64,000 nt of DNA from Amblyomma americanum (taxonomy: Eukaryota > Arthropoda > Arachnida > Ixodida > Ixodidae), in contig NC_135504.1 of NCBI RefSeq assembly GCF_052857255.1, positions 144,300,121 through 144,364,120 on the forward strand, given 5' to 3'. Shown here in pieces: positions 36,021 through 49,870 of this stretch. The translations under genes and the position numbers were made by a program. Position 1 is the first letter of the stretch, and each line of letters starts with the position of its first letter. The notes under the pieces were generated by a model that was not told the DNA's origin, ran no database searches, and saw nothing but the letters and a program-made list of their open reading frames with translations.

Positions 36021-38099
36021 CTAAAACGATGTATCCCGTTTTTTTGAGCCGGTATACAAGTTTTCGCGCAGTTCTGAGAAAAAAAGTTTACACCTTTCCC
36101 TCGTGTACTCATCGACGACTTGTAAAAGCGATGCTCGTGAATCTTGCTAGTTTTGATCTAAAACGATGTATCCCGTTGTTTTGAGCCGGAATACAAGTTT
36201 TCGTGCAGTTCTTAGAGAAAAAGTTTGCACCTTTCTCTCGTCTACTCTTCGAGGACTTGTAAAATCGATGCTCGTGAATCTTGCTAGTTTTGATCTAAAA
36301 CGATGAATCCTGTTGTTTTGAGCCGGAATACAAGTTTTCGCGCAGTTCTGAGAGAAAAAGTTTACACCTTTCTCTCGTCTACTCTTCGACGACTTGTAAA
36401 ATCGATGCTCGTGAATCTTGCTACTTTTGATATAAAACGATGTATCCCGTTGTTTTGAGCCGGAATACAAGTTTTCGCGCAGTTCTGAGAGAAAAAGTTT
36501 ACACCTTTCTCTCGTCTACTCTTCGACGACTTGTAAAATCGATGCTCGTTAATCTTGCTAGTTTCGATCTAAAACGATGTATTCCGTTGTTTTGAGCCGG
36601 AATTCAAGTTTTCGTGCAGTTCTGAGAGAAAAAATTTACACCTTTCTCTCGTTTACTCTTCGACGAGTTGTAAAATCGATGCTCGTGAATCTTGCTAGTT
36701 TCGATCTAAAACGATGTATTCCGTTGTTTTGAGCCGGAATACAAGTTTTCGCGCAGTTCTGAGAGAAAAAGTTTACACCTTTCTCTCGTCTACTCTTCGA
36801 CGACTTGTAAAATCGATGCTCGTGAATCTTGCTAGTTTCGATCTAAAACGATGTATCCCGTTGTTTTGAGACGGAATACAAGTTTTCGCGAAGATCTGAG
36901 AGAAAAAATTCACACCTTTCTCTCGTCTACTCTTCGACGACTTGTAAAATCGATGCTCGTGAATCTTGCTAGTTTCGTTCTAAAACGATGTATCCCGTTT
37001 TTTTGAGCCGGTATACACGTTTTCGCGCAGTTCTGAGAAAAAAAGTTTACACCTTTCCCTCGTGTACTCATCGACGACTTGTAAATGCGATGCTCGTGAA
37101 TCTTGCTAGTCTTGATCTAAAACGATGTATCCCGTTGTTTTGAGCCGGAATACAAGTTTTCGTGCAGTTCTTAGAGAAAAAGTTTACACCTTTCTCTCGT
37201 CTACTCTTCGAGGACTTGTAAAATCGACGCTCGTGAATCTTGCTAGTTTTGATCTAAAACGATGAATCCTGTTGTTTTGAGCCGGAATACAAGTTTTCGC
37301 GCAGTTCTGAGAGAAAAAGTTTACACCTTTCTCTCGTCTACTCTTCGACGACTTGTAAAATCGATGCTCGTGAATCTTGCTAGTTTTGATCTAAAACGAT
37401 GTATCCCGTTGTTTTGAGCCGGAATACAAGTTTTCGCGCAGTTCTGAGAGAAAAAGTTTACACCTTTCTCTCGTCTACTCTTCGAAGACTTGTAAAATCG
37501 ATGCCCGTGAATCTTGCTAGTTTCGATCTAAAACGATGTATCTCGTTGTTTTGAGCCGTAATACAAGTTTTCGCGCAGTTCTGAGAGAAAAAGTTTACAC
37601 CTTTATCTTGTCTACTCTTCGAAGACTTGAAAAATCGATGCTCGTGAATCTTGCTAGTTTCGATCTAAAACGATGTATCCCGTTGTTTTGAGCCGGAATA
37701 CAAGTTTTCGCGCAGTTCTGAGAGAAAAAGTTTACACCTTTCTCTCGTCTACTCTTCGACGACTTGTAAAATTGATGCTCGTGAATCTTGCTAGTTTCGA
37801 TCTAAAACGATGTATTCCGTTGTTTTGAGCCAGAATTCAAGTTTTCGTGCAGTTCTGAGAGAAAAAATTTACACCTTTCTCTCGTCTACTCTTCGACGAC
37901 TTGTAAAATCGATGCTCGTGAATCTTGCTAGTTTCGATCTAAAACGATGTATAACGTTGTTTTGAGCCGGAATACAAGTTTTCGTGCAGTTCTGAGAGAA
38001 AACGTTTACACCTTTCTCTCGTCTACTCTTCGACGACTTGTAAAATCGATGCTCGTGAACCTTGCTAGTTTCGATCTAAAACGATGTATTCCGCTGTTT
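36021..38099 (+). repeat. E-like block with one monomer fewer than HOR E
   Basis: Starts with the GTATCCCG T-tract / GGTATACAAG unit, as does HOR E. The offset to HOR E copy 1 is 8632 bp at the start (36031/44663) and 8769 bp further in (37127/45896; 37949/46718), a difference of exactly 137 bp. One monomer is therefore missing here, or gained there, between about 36440 and 36580. It ends in a fusion unit at 38076 (GTATTCCGCTG front, GTAATAC back). Confidence 0.83.
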
Positions 38100-39400
38100 T
38101 GAGCCGTAATACAAGTTTTCGCGCAGTTCTGAGAGAAAAAGTTTACACCTTTATCTCGTCTACTCTTCGAAGACTTGAAAAATCGATGCTCGTGAATCTT
38201 GCTAGTTTCGATCTAAAACGATGTATCCCGTTGTTTTGAGCCGGAATACAAGTTTTCGTGCAGTTCTGAGAGAAAAAGTTTACACCTTTCTCTCGTCTAC
38301 TCTTCGACGACTTGTAAAATCGATGCTCGTAAATTTTGCTAGTTTCGATCTAAAACGATGTATTCCGCTGTTTTGAGCCGGAATACAAGTTTTCGCTCAG
38401 TTCTGAGAGAAAAAGTTTACACCTTTCTCTCGTGTACTATTCGACGACTTGTAAAATCGATACTCGTGAATCGTGCTAGTTTCGACCTAAAACGATGTAT
38501 CCCGTTGTTTTGAGCCGGAATACAAGTTTTCGTGCAGTTCTGAGAGAAAAAGTTTACACCTTTCTCTCGTCTACTCTTCGAGGACTTGTAAAATTGATGC
38601 TCGTGAGTCTTGCTAGTTTCGATCTAAAACGATGAATCCCGTTGTTTTGAGCCGGAATACAAGTTTTCGCGCAGTTCTGAGAGAAAAAGTTTACACCTTT
38701 CTCTCGTCTACTCTTCGACGACTTGTAAAATCGATGCTCGTGAATCTTGCTAGTTTCGATCTAAAACGATGTATTCCGTTGTTTCGAGCCGGAATTCAAG
38801 TTTTCGTGCAGTTCTGAGAGAAAAAATTTACACCTTTCTGTCGTCTACTCTTCGAGGACTTGTAAAATTGATGCTCGTGAGTCTTGCTAGTTTCGATCTA
38901 AAACGATGAATCCTGTTGTTTTGAGCCGGAATACAAGTTTTCGCGCAGTTCTGAGAGAAAAAGTTTACACCTTTCTCTCGTCTACTCTTCGACGACTTGT
39001 AAAATCGATGCTCGTGAATCTTGCTAGTTTCGATCTAAAACGATGTATCCCGTTTTTTTGAGCCGGTATACAAGTTTTCGCGCAGTTCTGAGAAAAAAAG
39101 TTTACACCTTTCCCTCGTGTACTCATCGACGACTTGTAAAAGCGATGCTCGTGAATCTTGCTAGTTTTGATCTAAAACGATGTATCCCGTTGTTTTGAGC
39201 CGGAATACAAGTTTTCGTGCAGTTCTGAGAGAAAAAGTTTACACCTTTCTCTCGTCTACTCTTCGAGGACTTGTAAAATCGATGCTCGTGAATCTTGCTA
39301 GTTTTGATCTAAAACGATGAATCCTGTTGTTTTGAGCCGGAATACAAGTTTTCGCGGAGTTCTGAGAGAAAAAGTTTACACCTTTCTCTCGTCTACTCTT
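38100..39400 (+). repeat. Long-range duplicated block J, copy 1
   Basis: Matches 50032-51332 with a constant offset of 11,932 bp. Anchors: GTATTCCGCTG 38360/50292, CGATACTCGTG 38459/50391, GATGAATCCC 38632/50564. It includes CGTGTACTATTCG, TTCGAGGAC with AATTGATG, a TTTCGAGCC / GGAATTC unit and a CGCGGAG unit. Confidence 0.86.
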
Positions 39401-41568
39401 CGAGGACTTGTAAAATCGATGCTCGTGAATCTTGCTAGTTTCGATCTAAAACGATGTATCCCGTTTTTTTGAGCCGGTATACAAGTTTTCGCGCAGTTCT
39501 GAGAAAAAAAGTTTACACCTTTCCCTAGTGTACTCATCGACGACTTGTAAAATCGATGCTCGTGAATCTTGCTAGTTTCGATCTAAAACGATGTATTCCG
39601 CTGTTTTGAACCGGAATACAAGTTTTCGCTCAGTTCTGAGAGAAAAAGTTTACACCTTTCCCTAGTGTACTCATCGACGACTTGTAAAATCGATGCTCGT
39701 GAATCTTGCTAGTTTCGATTTAAAACGATGTATTCCGCTGTTTTGAACCGGAATACAAGTTTTCGCTCAGTTCTGAGAGAAAAAGTTTACACCTTTCCCT
39801 CGTGTACTCATCGACGACTTGTAAAAGCGATGCTCGTGAATCTTGCTAGTTTCGATCTAAAACGATGTATCCCGTTGTTTTGAGCCGGAATACAAGTTTT
39901 TGTGCAGTTCTGAGAGAAAAAGTTTACACCTTTCTCTCGTCTACTCTTCGACGACTTGTAAAATCGATGCTCGTGAACCTTGCTAGTTTCGATCTAAAAC
40001 GATGTATTCCGCTGTTTTGAGCCGGAGTACAAGTTTTCGCTCAGTTCTGAGAGAAAAAGTTTACACCTTTCTCTCGTCTACTCGTCGACGACTTGTACAC
40101 AAATCGATGCTCGTGAATCTTGCTAGTTTCGATCTAAAACGATGTATCCCGTTGTTTTGAGCCGGAATACAAGTTTTCGCGCAGTTCTGAGAGAAAAAGT
40201 TTACACCTTTCTCTCGTCTACTCTTCGAAGACTTGTAAAATCGATGCCCGTGAATCTTGCTAGTTTCGATCTAAAACGATGTATCTCGTTGTTTTGAGCC
40301 GTAATACAAGTTTTCGCGCAGTTCTGAGAGAAACAGTTTACACCTTTATCTCGTCTACTCTTCGAAGACTTGAAAAATCGATGCTCGTGAATCTTGCTAG
40401 TTTCGATCTAAAACGATGTATCTCGTTGTTTTGAGCCGTAATACAAGTTTTCGCGCAGTTCTGAGAGAAACAGTTTACACCTTTATCTCGTCTACTCTTC
40501 GAAGACTTGAAAAATCGATGCTCGTGAATCTTGCTAGTTTCGATCTAAAACGATGTATGCCGTTGTTTTGAGCCGGAATACAAGTTTTTGTGCAGCTCTG
40601 AGAGAAAAAGTTTACACCTTTCTCTCGTCTACTCTTCGACGACTTGTAAAATCGATGCTCGTAAATTTTGCTAGTTTCGATCTAAAACGATGTATTCCGC
40701 TGTTTTGAGCCAGAATACAAGTTTTCGCTCAGTTCTGAGAGAAAAAGTTTACACCTTTCTCTCGTCTACTATTCGACGACTTGTAAAATCGATGCTCGTG
40801 AATCATGCTAGTTTCGACCTAAAACGATGTATCCCGTTGTTTTGAGACGGAATACAAGTTTTCGTGCAGTTCTGAGAGAAAACGTTTACACCTTTCTCTC
40901 GTCTACTCTTCGAGGACTTGTAAAATCGATGCTCGTGAATCTTGCTAGTTTCGATCTAAAACGATGAATCCCGTTGTTTTGAGCCGGAATACAAGTTTTC
41001 GCGCAGTTCTCAGAGAAAAAGTTTACACCTTTCTCTCGTCTACTCTTCGACGACTTGTAAAATCGATGCTCGTGAATCTTGCTAGTTTCGATCTAAAACG
41101 ATGTATTCCGTTGTTTTGAGCCGGAATTCAAGTTTTCGTGCAGTTCTGAGAGAAAAAATTTACACCTTTCTCTCGTTTACTCTTCGACGAGTTATAAAAT
41201 CGATGCGCGTGAATCTTGCTAGTTTCGATCTGAAACGATGAATCCCGTTGTTTTGAGCCGGAATACAAGTTTTCGCGCAGTTCTGAGAGAAAAAGTTTAC
41301 ACCTTTCTCTCGTCTACTCTTCGACGACTTGTAAAATCGATGCTCGTGAATCTTGCTAGTTTCGATCTAAAACGATGTATTCCGTTGTTTTGAGCCGGAA
41401 TTCAAGTTTTCGTGCAGTTCTGAGAGAAAACATTTACACCTTTCTCTCGTTTACTATTCGACGAGTTGTAAAATCGATGCTCGTGAATCTTGCTAGTTTC
41501 GATCTAAAACGATATATCCCGTTGTTTTGAGCCGGAATACAAGTTTTCGTGCAGTTCTGAGAGAAAAA
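39401..41568 (+). repeat. Long-range duplicated block K, copy 1
   Basis: Matches 52019-54186 with a constant offset of 12,618 bp. Anchors: T-tract unit 39456/52074, GAACCGG units 39593/52211 and 39730/52348, TATCTCG 40271/52889, GTATGCCG 40555/53173. It is contiguous with block J here but separated from it in the other copy. Confidence 0.86.
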
Positions 41569-42598
41569 GTTTCACCTTTCTCTCGTCTACTCTTCGACGA
41601 CTTGTAGAATCGATGCTCGTAAATTTTGCTAGTTTCGATCTAAAACGATGTATTCCGTTGTTTTGAGCCGGAATACAAGTTTTCGCTCAGTTCTGAGAGA
41701 AAAAGTTTACACCTTTCTCTCGTCTACTATTCGACGACTTGTAAAATCGATGCTCGTGAATCTTGCTAGTTTTGATCTAAAACGATGAATCCTGTTGTTT
41801 TGAGCCGGAATACAAGTTTTCGCGCAGTTCTGAGAGAAAAAGTTTACACCTTTCTCTCGTCTACTCTTCGACGACTTGTAAAATCGATGCTCGTGAATCT
41901 TGCTACTTTTGATATAAAACGATGTATCCCGTTGTTTTGAGCCGGAATACAAGTTTTCGCGCAGTTCTGAGAGAAAAAGTTTACACCTTTCTCTCGTCTA
42001 CTCTTCGAAGACTTGTAAAATCGATGCCCGTGAATCTTGCTAGTTTCGATCTAAAACGATGTATCCCGTTGTTTTGAGCCGGAATACAAGTTTTCGCGCA
42101 GTTCTGAGAGAAAAAGTTTACACCTTTCTCTCGTCTACTCTTCGACGACTTGTAAAATCGATGCTCGTGAATCTTGCTAGTTTCGATCTAAAACGATGTA
42201 TTCCGTTGTTTTGAGCCGGAATACAAGTTTTCGCGCAGTTCTGAGAGAAAAAGTTTACACCTTTCTCTCGTCTACTCTTCGAAGACTTGTAAAATCGATG
42301 CTCGTGAATCTTGCTAGTTTCAATCTAAAACGATGAATCCTGTTGTTTTGAGCCGGAATACAAGTTTTCGCGCAGTTCTGAGAGAAACAGTTTACACCTT
42401 TCTCTCGTCTACTCTTCGAAGACTTGTAAAATCGATGCCCGTGAATCTTGCTAGTTTCGATCTAAAACGATGTATCCCGTTGTTTTGAGCCGGAATACAA
42501 GTTTTCGCGCAGTTCTGAGAGAAAAAGTTTACACCTTTCTCTCGTCTACTCTTCGACGACTTGTAAAATCGATGCTCGTGAATCTTGCTAGTTTCGAT
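40271..42598 (+). repeat. HOR G copy 1 (17 monomers, 2328 bp)
   Basis: Starts with two TATCTCG / GTAATAC / GAAACAG units, then GTATGCCG with TTTTTGTGCAGCTCTG, GAGCCAGAATAC, GACCTAAAACG with GAGACGG, TTCTCAGAG, EcoRI type, GATGCGCGTG, GATATATCCC and GCTACTTTTGATATAAAACG. The order restarts at 42599 (offset 2328, 17 x 137 minus 1). Confidence 0.88.
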
Positions 42599-44460
42599 CT
42601 AAAACGATGTATCTCGTTGTTTTGAGCCGTAATACAAGTTTTCGCGCAGTTCTGAGAGAAACAGTTTACACCTTTATCTCGTCTACTCTTCGAAGACTTG
42701 AAAAATCGATGCTCGTGAATCTTGCTAGTTTCGATCTAAAACGATGTATCTCGTTGTTTTGAGCCGTAATACAAGTTTTCGCGCAGTTCTGAGAGAAACA
42801 GTTTACACCTTTATCTCGTCTACTCTTCGAAGACTTGAAAAATCGATGCTCGTGAATCTTGCTAGTTTCGATCTAAAACGATGTATGCCGTTGTTTTGAG
42901 CCGGAATACAAGTTTTTGTGCAGCTCTGAGAGAAAAAGTTTACACCTTTCTCTCGTCTACTCTTCGACGACTTGTAAAATCGATGCTCGTAAATTTTGCT
43001 AGTTTCGATCTAAAACGATGTATTCCGCTGTTTTGAGCCAGAATACAAGTTTTCGCTCAGTTCTGAGAGAAAAAGTTTACACCTTTCTCTCGTCTACTAT
43101 TCGACGACTTGTAAAATCGATGCTCGTGAATCATGCTAGTTTCGACCTAAAACGATGTATCCCGTTGTTTTGAGACGGAATACAAGTTTTCGTGCAGTTC
43201 TGAGAGAAAACGTTTACACCTTTCTCTCGTCTACTCTTCGAGGACTTGTAAAATCGATGCTCGTGAATCTTGCTAGTTTCGATCTAAAACGATGAATCCC
43301 GTTGTTTTGAGCCGGAATACAAGTTTTCGCGCAGTTCTCAGAGAAAAAGTTTACATCTTTCTCTCGTCTACTCTTCGACGACTTGTAAAATCGATGCTCG
43401 TGAATCTTGCTAGTTTCGATCTAAAACGATGTATTCCGTTGTTTTGAGCCGGAATTCAAGTTTTCGTGCAGTTCTGAGAGAAAAAATTTACACCTTTCTC
43501 TCGTTTACTCTTCGACGAGTTATAAAATCGATGCGCGTGAATCTTGCTAGTTTCGATCTGAAACGATGAATCCCGTTGTTTTGAGCCGGAATACAAGTTT
43601 TCGCGCAGTTCTGAGAGAAAAAGTTTACACCTTTCTCTCGTCTACTCTTCGACGACTTGTAAAATCGATGCTCGTGAATCTTGCTAGTTTCGATCTAAAA
43701 CGATGTATTCCGTTGTTTTGAGCCGGAATTCAAGTTTTCGTGCAGTTCTGAGAGAAAACATTTACACCTTTCTCTCGTTTACTATTCGACGAGTTGTAAA
43801 ATCGATGCTCGTGAATCTTGCTAGTTTCGATCTAAAACGATATATCCCGTTGTTTTGAGCCGGAATACAAGTTTTCGTGCAGTTCTGAGAGAAAAAGTTT
43901 CACCTTTCTCTCGTCTACTCTTCGACGACTTGTAGAATCGATGCTCGTAAATTTTGCTAGTTTCGATCTAAAACGATGTATTCCGTTGTTTTGAGCCGGA
44001 ATACAAGTTTTCGCTCAGTTCTGAGAGAAAAAGTTTACACCTTTCTCTCGTCTACTATTCGACGACTTGTAAAATCGATGCTCGTGAATCTTGCTAGTTT
44101 TGATCTAAAACGATGAATCCTGTTGTTTTGAGCCGGAATACAAGTTTTCGCGCAGTTCTGAGAGAAAAAGTTTACACCTTTCTCTCGTCTACTCTTCGAC
44201 GACTTGTAAAATCGATGCTCGTGAATCTTGCTACTTTTGATATAAAACGATGTATCCCGTTGTTTTGAGCCGGAATACAAGTTTTCGCGCAGTTCTGAGA
44301 GAAAAAGTTTACACCTTTCTCTCGTCTACTCTTCGAAGACTTGTAAAATCGATGCCCGTGAATCTTGCTAGTTTCGATCTAAAACGATGTATCCCGTTGT
44401 TTTGAGCCGGAATACAAGTTTTCGCGCAGTTCTGAGAGAAAAAGTTTACACCTTTCTCTC
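42599..44460 (+). repeat. HOR G copy 2, truncated (about 13.6 monomers)
   Basis: Near-identical restatement of 40271 onward, sharing GTATGCCG, TTTTTGTGCAGCTCTG and GAGACGG. It leaves the pattern inside a monomer near 44460, where TCGTCTACTC is replaced by TCGTTTACTCTTCGACGAG with GATGCGCGTG. Confidence 0.86.
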
Positions 44461-44652
44461 GTTTACTCTTCGACGAGTTGTAAAATCGATGCGCGTGAAT
44501 CTTGCTAGTTTCGATCTGAAACGATGAATCCCGTTGTTTTGAGCCGGAATACAAGTTTTCGCGCAGTTCTGAGAGAAAAAGTTTACACCTTTCTCTCGTC
44601 TACTCTTCGACGACTTGTAAAATCGATGCTCGTGAATCTTGCTAGTTTCGAT
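44461..44652 (+). repeat. Linker monomers between HOR G and HOR E
   Basis: The tail of a chimeric unit (CGACGAGTTG, GATGCGCG) and one CTGAAACGATGAATCCC unit. Ordinary satellite; nothing else is seen. Confidence 0.75.
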
Positions 44653-47261
44653 CTAAAACGATGTATCCCGTTTTTTTGAGCCGGTATACAAGTTTTCGCG
44701 CAGTTCTGAGAAAAAAAGTTTACACCTTTCCCTCGTGTACTCATCGACGACTTGTAAAAGCGATGCTCGTGAATCTTGCTAGTTTTGATCTAAAACGATG
44801 TATCCCGTTGTTTTGAGCCGGAATACAAGTTTTCGTGCAGTTCTTAGAGAAAAAGTTTACACCTTTCTCTCGTCTACTCTTCGAGGACTTGTAAAATCGA
44901 TGCTCGTGAATCTTGCTAGTTTTGATCTAAAACGATGAATCCTGTTGTTTTGAGCCGGAATACAAGTTTTCGCGCAGTTCTGAGAGAAAAAGTTTACACC
45001 TTTCTCTCGTCTACTCTTCGACGACTTGTAAAATCGATGCTCGTGAATCTTGCTACTTTTGATATAAAACGATGTATCCCGTTGTTTTGAGCCGGAATAC
45101 AAGTTTTCGCGCAGTTCTGAGAGAAAAAGTTTACACCTTTCTCTCGTCTACTCTTCGAAGACTTGTAAAATCGATGCCCGTGAATCTTGCTAGTTTCGAT
45201 CTAAAACGATGTATCCCGTTGTTTTGAGCCGGAATACAAGTTTTCGCGCAGTTCTGAGAGAAAAAGTTTACACCTTTCTCTCGTCTACTCTTCGACGACT
45301 TGTAAAATCGATGCTCGTGAATCTTGCTAGTTTCGATCTAAAACGATGTATTCCGTTGTTTTGAGCCGGAATTCAAGTTTTCGTGCAGTTCTGAGAGAAA
45401 AAATTTACACCTTTCTCTCGTTTACTCTTCGACGAGTTGTAAAATCGATGCTCGTGAATCTTGCTAGTTTCGATCTAAAACGATGTATTCCGTTGTTTTG
45501 AGCCGGAATACAAGTTTTCGCGCAGTTCTGAGAGAAAAAGTTTACACCTTTCTCTCGTCTACTCTTCGACGACTTGTAAAATCGATGCTCGTGAATCTTG
45601 CTAGTTTCGATCTAAAACGATGTATCCCGTTGTTTTGAGACGGAATACAAGTTTTCGCGAAGTTCTGAGAGAAAAAATTCACACCTTTCTCTCGTCTACT
45701 CTTCGACGACTTGTAAAATCGATGCTCGTGAATCTTGCTAGTTTCGTTCTAAAACGATGTATCCCGTTTTTTTGAGCCGGTATACACGTTTTCGCGCAGT
45801 TCTGAGAAAAAAAGTTTACACCTTTCCCTCGTGTACTCATCGACGACTTGTAAATGCGATGCTCGTGAATCTTGCTAGTTTTGATCTAAAACGATGTATC
45901 CCGTTGTTTTGAGCCGGAATACAAGTTTTCGTGCAGTTCTTAGAGAAAAAGTTTACACCTTTCTCTCGTCTACTCTTCGAGGACTTGTAAAATCGATGCT
46001 CGTGAATCTTGCTAGTTTTGATCTAAAACGATGAATCCTGTTGTTTTGAGCCGGAATACAAGTTTTCGCGCAGTTCTGAGAGAAAAAGTTTACACCTTTC
46101 TCTCGTCTACTCTTCGACGACTTGTAAAATCGATGCTCGTGAATCTTGCTAGTTTTGATCTAAAACGATGTATCCCGTTGTTTTGAGCCGGAATACAAGT
46201 TTTCGCGCAGTTCTGAGAGAAAAAGTTTACACCTTTCTCTCGTCTACTCTTCGAAGACTTGTAAAATCGATGCCCGTGAATCTTGCTAGTTTCGATCTAA
46301 AACGATGTATCTCGTTGTTTTGAGCCGTAATACAAGTTTTCGCGCAGTTCTGAGAGAAAAAGTTTACACCTTTATCTTGTCTACTCTTCGAAGACTTGAA
46401 AAATCGATGCTCGTGAATCTTGCTAGTTTCGATCTAAAACGATGTATCCCGTTGTTTTGAGCCGGAATACAAGTTTTCGCGCAGTTCTGAGAGAAAAAGT
46501 TTACACCTTTCTCTCGTCTACTCTTCGACGACTTGTAAAATTGATGCTCGTGAATCTTGCTAGTTTCGATCTAAAACGATGTATTCCGTTGTTTTGAGCC
46601 GGAATTCAAGTTTTCGTGCAGTTCTGAGAGAAAAAATTTACACCTTTCTCTCGTCTACTCTTCGACGACTTGTAAAATCGATGCTCGTGAATCTTGCTAG
46701 TTTCGATCTAAAACGATGTATAACGTTGTTTTGAGCCGGAATACAAGTTTTCGTGCAGTTCTGAGAGAAAAAGTTTACACCTTTCTCTCGTCTACTCTTC
46801 GACGACTTGTAAAATCGATGCTCGTGAACCTTGCTAGTTTCGATCTAAAACGATGTATTCCGCTGTTTTGAGCCGGAATACAAGTTTTCGCTCAGTTCTG
46901 ATAGAAAAAGTTTACACCTTTCTCTCGTCTACTCGTCGACGACTTGTAAACAAATCGATGCTCGTGAATCTTGCTAGTTTCGATCTAAAACGATGTATCC
47001 CGTTGTTTTGAGCCGGAATACAAGTTTTCGTGCAGTTCTGAGAGAAAAAGTTTACACCTTTCTCTCGTCTACTCTTCGACGACTTGTAAAATCGATGCTC
47101 GTGAATCTTGCTAGTTTCGATCTAAAACGATGTATTCCGCTGTTTTGAGCCGGAATACAAGCTTTCGCTCAGTTCTGAGAGAAAAAGTTTACACCTTTCT
47201 CTCGTCTACTCGTCGACGACTTGTAAACAAATCGATGCTCGTGAATCTTGCTAGTTTCGAT
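44653..47261 (+). repeat. HOR E copy 1 (19 monomers, 2609 bp)
   Basis: From a T-tract / GGTATACAAG unit through TTCTTAGAG, GCTACTTTTGATATAAAACG, EcoRI-type, GAGACGG with ATTCACACC, TATACACG, GTAAATGCG, TTTATCTTGTC, GTATAACG (46718), TTCTGATAG, and two CGTCGACGAC / GTAAACAAATCG units. 19 x 137 is 2603; the two +3 insertions give 2609. Confidence 0.9.
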
Positions 47262-49870
47262 CTAAAACGATGTATCCCGTTTTTTTGAGCCGGTATACAA
47301 GTTTTCGCGCAGTTCTGAGAAAAAAAGTTTACACCTTTCCCTCGTGTACTCATCGACGACTTGTAAAAGCGATGCTCGTGAATCTTGCTAGTTTTGATCT
47401 AAAACGATGTATCCCGTTGTTTTGAGCCGGAATACAAGTTTTCGTGCAGTTCTTAGAGAAAAAGTTTACACCTTTCTCTCGTCTACTCTTCGAGGACTTG
47501 TAAAATCGATGCTCGTGAATCTTGCTAGTTTTGATCTAAAACGATGAATCCTGTTGTTTTGAGCCGGAATACAAGTTTTCGCGCAGTTCTGAGAGAAAAA
47601 GTTTACACCTTTCTCTCGTCTACTCTTCGACGACTTGTAAAATCGATGCTCGTGAATCTTGCTACTTTTGATATAAAACGATGTATCCCGTTGTTTTGAG
47701 CCGGAATACAAGTTTTCGCGCAGTTCTGAGAGAAAAAGTTTACACCTTTCTCTCGTCTACTCTTCGAAGACTTGTAAAATCGATGCCCGTGAATCTTGCT
47801 AGTTTCGATCTAAAACGATGTATCCCGTTGTTTTGAGCCGGAATACAAGTTTTCGCGCAGTTCTGAGAGAAAAAGTTTACACCTTTCTCTCGTCTACTCT
47901 TCGACGACTTGTAAAATCGATGCTCGTGAATCTTGCTAGTTTCGATCTAAAACGATGTATTCCGTTGTTTTGAGCCGGAATTCAAGTTTTCGTGCAGTTC
48001 TGAGAGAAAAAATTTACACCTTTCTCTCGTTTACTCTTCGACGAGTTGTAAAATCGATGCTCGTGAATCTTGCTAGTTTCGATCTAAAACGATGTATTCC
48101 GTTGTTTTGAGCCGGAATACAAGTTTTCGCGCAGTTCTGAGAGAAAAAGTTTACACCTTTCTCTCGTCTACTCTTCGACGACTTGTAAAATCGATGCTCG
48201 TGAATCTTGCTAGTTTCGATCTAAAACGATGTATCCCGTTGTTTTGAGACGGAATACAAGTTTTCGCGAAGTTCTGAGAGAAAAAATTCACACCTTTCTC
48301 TCGTCTACTCTTCGACGACTTGTAAAATCGATGCTCGTGAATCTTGCTAGTTTCGTTCTAAAACGATGTATCCCGTTTTTTTGAGCCGGTATACACGTTT
48401 TCGCGCAGTTCTGAGAAAAAAAGTTTACACCTTTCCCTCGTGTACTCATCGACGACTTGTAAATGCGATGCTCGTGAATCTTGCTAGTTTTGATCTAAAA
48501 CGATGTATCCCGTTGTTTTGAGCCGGAATACAAGTTTTCGTGCAGTTCTTAGAGAAAAAGTTTACACCTTTCTCTCGTCTACTCTTCGAGGACTTGTAAA
48601 ATCGATGCTCGTGAATCTTGCTAGTTTTGATCTAAAACGATGAATCCTGTTGTTTTGAGCCGGAATACAAGTTTTCGCGCAGTTCTGAGAGAAAAAGTTT
48701 ACACCTTTCTCTCGTCTACTCTTCGACGACTTGTAAAATCGATGCTCGTGAATCTTGCTAGTTTTGATCTAAAACGATGTATCCCGTTGTTTTGAGCCGG
48801 AATACAAGTTTTCGCGCAGTTCTGAGAGAAAAAGTTTACACCTTTCTCTCGTCTACTCTTCGAAGACTTGTAAAATCGATGCCCGTGAATCTTGCTAGTT
48901 TCGATCTAAAACGATGTATCTCGTTGTTTTGAGCCGTAATACAAGTTTTCGCGCAGTTCTGAGAGAAAAAGTTTACACCTTTATCTTGTCTACTCTTCGA
49001 AGACTTGAAAAATCGATGCTCGTGAATCTTGCTAGTTTCGATCTAAAACGATGTATCCCGTTGTTTTGAGCCGGAATACAAGTTTTCGCGCAGTTCTGAG
49101 AGAAAAAGTTTACACCTTTCTCTCGTCTACTCTTCGACGACTTGTAAAATTGATGCTCGTGAATCTTGCTAGTTTCGATCTAAAACGATGTATTCCGTTG
49201 TTTTGAGCCGGAATTCAAGTTTTCGTGCAGTTCTGAGAGAAAAAATTTACACCTTTCTCTCGTCTACTCTTCGACGACTTGTAAAATCGATGCTCGTGAA
49301 TCTGGCTAGTTTCGATCTAAAACGATGTATAACGTTGTTTTGAGCCGGAATACAAGTTTTCGTGCAGTTCTGAGAGAAAAAGTTTACACCTTTCTCTCGT
49401 CTACTCTTCGACGACTTGTAAAATCGATGCTCGTGAACCTTGCTAGTTTCGATCTAAAACGATGTATTCCGCTGTTTTGAGCCGGAATACAAGTTTTCGC
49501 TCAGTTCTGATAGAAAAAGTTTACACCTTTCTCTCGTCTACTCGTCGACGACTTGTAAACAAATCGATGCTCGTGAATCTTGCTAGTTTCGATCTAAAAC
49601 GATGTATCCCGTTGTTTTGAGCCGGAATACAAGTTTTCGTGCAGTTCTGAGAGAAAAAGTTTACACCTTTCTCTCGTCTACTCTTCGACGACTTGTAAAA
49701 TCGATGCTCGTGAATCTTGCTAGTTTCGATCTAAAACGATGTATTCCGCTGTTTTGAGCCGGAATACAAGCTTTCGCTCAGTTCTGAGAGAAAAAGTTTA
49801 CACCTTTCTCTCGTCTACTCGTCGACGACTTGTAAACAAATCGATGCTCGTGAATCTTGCTAGTTTCGAT
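47262..49870 (+). repeat. HOR E copy 2 (19 monomers, 2609 bp)
   Basis: Same order with a constant offset of 2609 (T-tract unit 44663/47272, GTATAACG 46718/49327, GTATCCCG following at 49881). Differences are few, for example TCTGGCTAG near 49302. After 49870 the array continues with a GTATCCCG / CGAAGAC / GCCCG unit instead of a third T-tract start. Confidence 0.9.

Noticed and set aside
36147..36470. Open frames of 64-107 residues on the - strand
   Set aside because: Reverse-strand readings of the same satellite. They appear only where stop codons are lost by monomer variants and have no independent support.
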